Of a DNA stretch of 64,000 nucleotides, positions 62,873-64,000 are shown one piece after another. Each line of letters starts with the position of its first letter. The stretch's first letter is position 1. Under the pieces are notes generated by a model. That model ran no database searches. It saw only the letters and a program-made list of their open reading frames with translations, and was not told the origin of the DNA. The stretch is from Pseudomonadota bacterium (GTDB lineage: Bacteria; Pseudomonadota; Gammaproteobacteria; Burkholderiales; Burkholderiaceae_F). Location of the stretch: assembly GCA_021842465.1 (NCBI GenBank), contig JAKBZN010000013.1, positions 1-64,000 of the forward strand, read 5' to 3'. The position numbers and the translations under genes were made by a program.

Positions 62873-64000
62873 TCAGAACATGCCGGCGATCGCCGAGTAC
62901 ACCCCCAGCCCGGTGGTCAGGACGATGATCAGCAGCACCGCCTTCTCATACGCCCCCCGCAGCCGAACCGCCGGCGGAAGGCGCCGCGCCAACAGGTAGA
63001 GGAACCCGAGCACGACCGGCAGCAGCAACGCATTCATGACCTGGACCCCGACGCTCACCCGCACCAGGTCGACGCCGGAGGCGACGACGATCGCCGCCGT
63101 CCCCAGCGCCAGCATGTAGACCCCATAGAACCAGGGCGCCTGACGAAAGCTCTGGTCGAGCCGGTGCTGGGCCCCCAGCGCTTCGGCCAAGGCGCGGGCC
63201 GCCGTCAGCGTCACCACGATCGTGGCGACCAGCGCGGAACCGGTCAGCCCCAGGCCGAACAGCACCCGGCCCACCATCGGCCCCAAGGCATGCGTGAACG
63301 CCTGCGCGATCTGCGGGACGTTGTCGAGCGCCGCTCCCTTGGCCGCGGTGCCCAGACCTGCCGCCGTCGCAACGAGGACCGCCGCCATGATCACCTGGGT
63401 CGCCACCGCGCCCAAGGCGGTATCCCAGCGGGCCGCGCGCAGATCCTCGGCCCGTAGTCCTTTCTCGACCACGGACGACTGCTGGAAGAACACCATCCAG
63501 GGCATGAGCACGGCGCCGATGTTGGCCGCCACCAGATACTGATAGTCCGGGCTTTGCCAGGGAACCGACATCGATCCGCGGACCATGTCCGGCAGCCCCG
63601 GATGGGCCATCCACGCCACCAGCAGAAAGACGATCTCGAACGAGCCGATCGCCATGGCAATGCGCTCCACCGTGAGATAGGAACCGCGCACCACCATGAG
63701 GCTCAAACCAACGAAGACGATCCCCATCGTCCAGGAAATCGGAACCCCGAACAACTGCCCGACGCCGGCCAGGCCGCTCAACTCGCTCAATAGCGCGCCG
63801 ATGCAGGCGACGATGAGCGTACCGACGGAAACCCAGGCCCAACCGCGGCCATAGTGTTCCTGGATGAGCGCGCCATGGCCCTTGCCGGTCAGCACCCCCA
63901 GGCGCACCGTCAATTCCTGCACCACATAGAGAATGGGGATCAACAGGAACTGGAGGGCCAGCAGACGGTACCCCCAGGATGCTCCGCTCTGCGCGGCCGT
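62873..64000 (-). CDS. NRAMP-related divalent metal transporter (5' part missing)
   Basis: The frame runs off the window end; 375 codons are visible, beginning in the SGASWGYRLLALQFL helix. About ten membrane segments remain. The helix-6 metal-binding motif, MPH in manganese/iron NRAMP proteins, reads LMPWMVFFQQSSVVEKG here. That variant belongs to NRAMP-related proteins, some shown to carry magnesium. The helix-1 DPGN motif lies outside the window, so specificity is open. It converges with cbbR, 52 bases away. Confidence 0.85.
   Translation of the reverse strand, partial: TAAQSGASWGYRLLALQFLLIPILYVVQELTVRLGVLTGKGHGALIQEHYGRGWAWVSVGTLIVACIGALLSELSGLAGVGQLFGVPISWTMGIVFVGLSLMVVRGSYLTVERIAMAIGSFEIVFLLVAWMAHPGLPDMVRGSMSVPWQSPDYQYLVAANIGAVLMPWMVFFQQSSVVEKGLRAEDLRAARWDTALGAVATQVIMAAVLVATAAGLGTAAKGAALDNVPQIAQAFTHALGPMVGRVLFGLGLTGSALVATIVVTLTAARALAEALGAQHRLDQSFRQAPWFYGVYMLALGTAAIVVASGVDLVRVSVGVQVMNALLLPVVLGFLYLLARRLPPAVRLRGAYEKAVLLIIVLTTGLGVYSAIAGMF

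Overview
The window is a GC-rich chromosomal segment (no rRNA, no plasmid or phage genes seen) of a proteobacterium, most likely a betaproteobacterium able to fix CO2. Supporting signs are the order tig-clpP-clpX-lon-hupB-tRNA-ppiD, the exbB-exbD-lpxK-ycaR-kdsB-adk run, a small conserved LWG-motif protein typical of betaproteobacteria, and Calvin-cycle genes in the Cupriavidus-like order cbbY-F-P-T with a divergent cbbR. The genus cannot be fixed from the sequence.

Layout. 1-523: gene-free, built of nested inverted repeats. 524-12.3 kb (minus strand): protein quality control (trigger factor, ClpP, ClpX, Lon, HU, PpiD) with two tRNAs and a PAS/GGDEF diguanylate cyclase set into it. 12.3-15.5 kb: a tiny Gly/Asp-rich gene, tRNA-Leu, a diverged HpnD-like synthase, two opposed tandem-repeat arrays and a chemoreceptor. 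15.5-25.2 kb: RlhA and an MFS carrier, RadA/Alr, LplT, and an operon of a small exported protein, TsaB, RimI and a family-4 uracil-DNA glycosylase.

25.3-36.6 kb (plus strand): OmpR/EnvZ followed closely by eight membrane or exported proteins: a four-helix protein, a membrane-anchored FGE-fold protein without the catalytic cysteines, two small membrane proteins, a 906-residue membrane spermidine-synthase-like protein, a CcoG-like ferredoxin, another small membrane protein and a FixH-like lipoprotein. An ETF:quinone oxidoreductase follows. This is the least explained part of the window and the best candidate for an undescribed system. It looks like an envelope redox or assembly module, but no function can be assigned from sequence.

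36.6-56.9 kb: ClpS/ClpA, a cold-shock protein, isocitrate dehydrogenase, a DUF192 protein, Fe-SOD, XseA, ExbB/ExbD, lipid A/KDO genes, Adk, a K+-independent H+-pyrophosphatase, a peroxiredoxin, MurJ, S20, ArgF, ArgG, MurB and the LWG protein. Most converging or successive genes here are separated by strong GC-rich palindromes. 57-62.8 kb: cbbT, cbbP, cbbF and cbbY read away from cbbR, without RuBisCO. The window ends inside an NRAMP-related metal transporter.
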